NCBI RefSeq assembly: GCF_013373365.1
Contig: NZ_CP035925.1
Coordinates: forward strand, 3,038,001-3,102,000
Source: Lentibacillus sp. CBA3610
Lineage (GTDB): Bacteria > Bacillota > Bacilli > Bacillales > Amphibacillaceae
Direction of reading: 5' to 3'
Length of the DNA stretch: 64,000 nucleotides
Shown: one piece after another, positions 63,973-64,000 of the stretch
How positions within the stretch are numbered: the first letter of the stretch is position 1
Layout: the number at the start of each line of letters is the position of its first letter
The notes under the pieces: generated by a model
Told to the model about the DNA's origin: nothing
Database searches by the model: none
Seen by the model: only the letters and a program-made list of their open reading frames with translations
Made by a program: the position numbers and the translations under genes

Positions 63973-64000
63973 CTTTGCTTTCTATTATTTAAAAAAGATT

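Overview
The window looks like a chromosome segment of a spore-forming, probably halotolerant, low-GC Gram-positive bacterium of the Bacillaceae (Virgibacillus/Lentibacillus/Oceanobacillus type). This is inferred from the gene set: two H-type small acid-soluble spore proteins, YjzC, YerD, YhfK, SdpR/SdpI, a type II pantothenate kinase and a LytS/LytT pair beside ActP-type symporters. Ribosome binding sites are strong (AAGGAGG type) and TTG/GTG starts are frequent. I see no rRNA or tRNA genes, prophage or CRISPR array.

Layout. 0-11 kb: small membrane and stress-type genes (aldo/keto reductase, SDR, YjzC), a broken PLD-helicase-DUF3427 gene behind a Nudix hydrolase, a DinB-family protein and a long-form superoxide dismutase. 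11-15.5 kb: a YdjM-like membrane hydrolase, a frameshifted FUSC transporter, an RNase HI-like protein and a frameshifted membrane protein. 15.7-22 kb: a carboxylate-uptake block made of a decayed SSS symporter, a LytS/LytT two-component pair and an intact DUF485 + ActP-like symporter whose leader has a near-consensus cre site and a possible H-type pseudoknot. 22-38.6 kb: MFS exporter, YidC2, SDR, YerD, PadR/DUF2812, CoaW, a C45 acyltransferase, a Cys/Met PLP enzyme, a DapA-family enzyme and the SdpI/SdpR immunity pair. 39-46.5 kb: a lantibiotic-protection-type ABC transporter with two of its three genes broken, a broken PIN toxin with its AbrB-type antitoxin, a two-component system and a second C45 acyltransferase. 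46.5-52.5 kb: nucleoside hydrolase, YhfK, an IS200/IS605 element, a CDGSH protein, a secreted 28-residue-repeat protein and GmhB. 52.5-57.8 kb: a decayed block (YeiH, its LysR regulator, a flavoprotein and an MFS/methyltransferase junction). 57.9-64 kb: spore proteins, a CAP-domain lipoprotein, a frameshifted dicarboxylate symporter, a GT8/TetR pair, an orphan 45-residue gene behind three palindromes, and an XRE-cupin regulator whose best start codon is ATA.

Two things stand out. First, several intergenic regions carry arrays of short conserved cores (8-14 bp) spaced at 20-21 bp, or 52 bp in one case, with non-conserved filler. Two core families each occur at two loci, up to 35 kb apart. The spacing equals about two (or five) helical turns, which does not fit CRISPR or ordinary tandem duplication. 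Second, more than ten genes carry frameshifts, several with many indels in about 100-300 bp. These patches may be real decay or local assembly error, and reads are needed to tell which.
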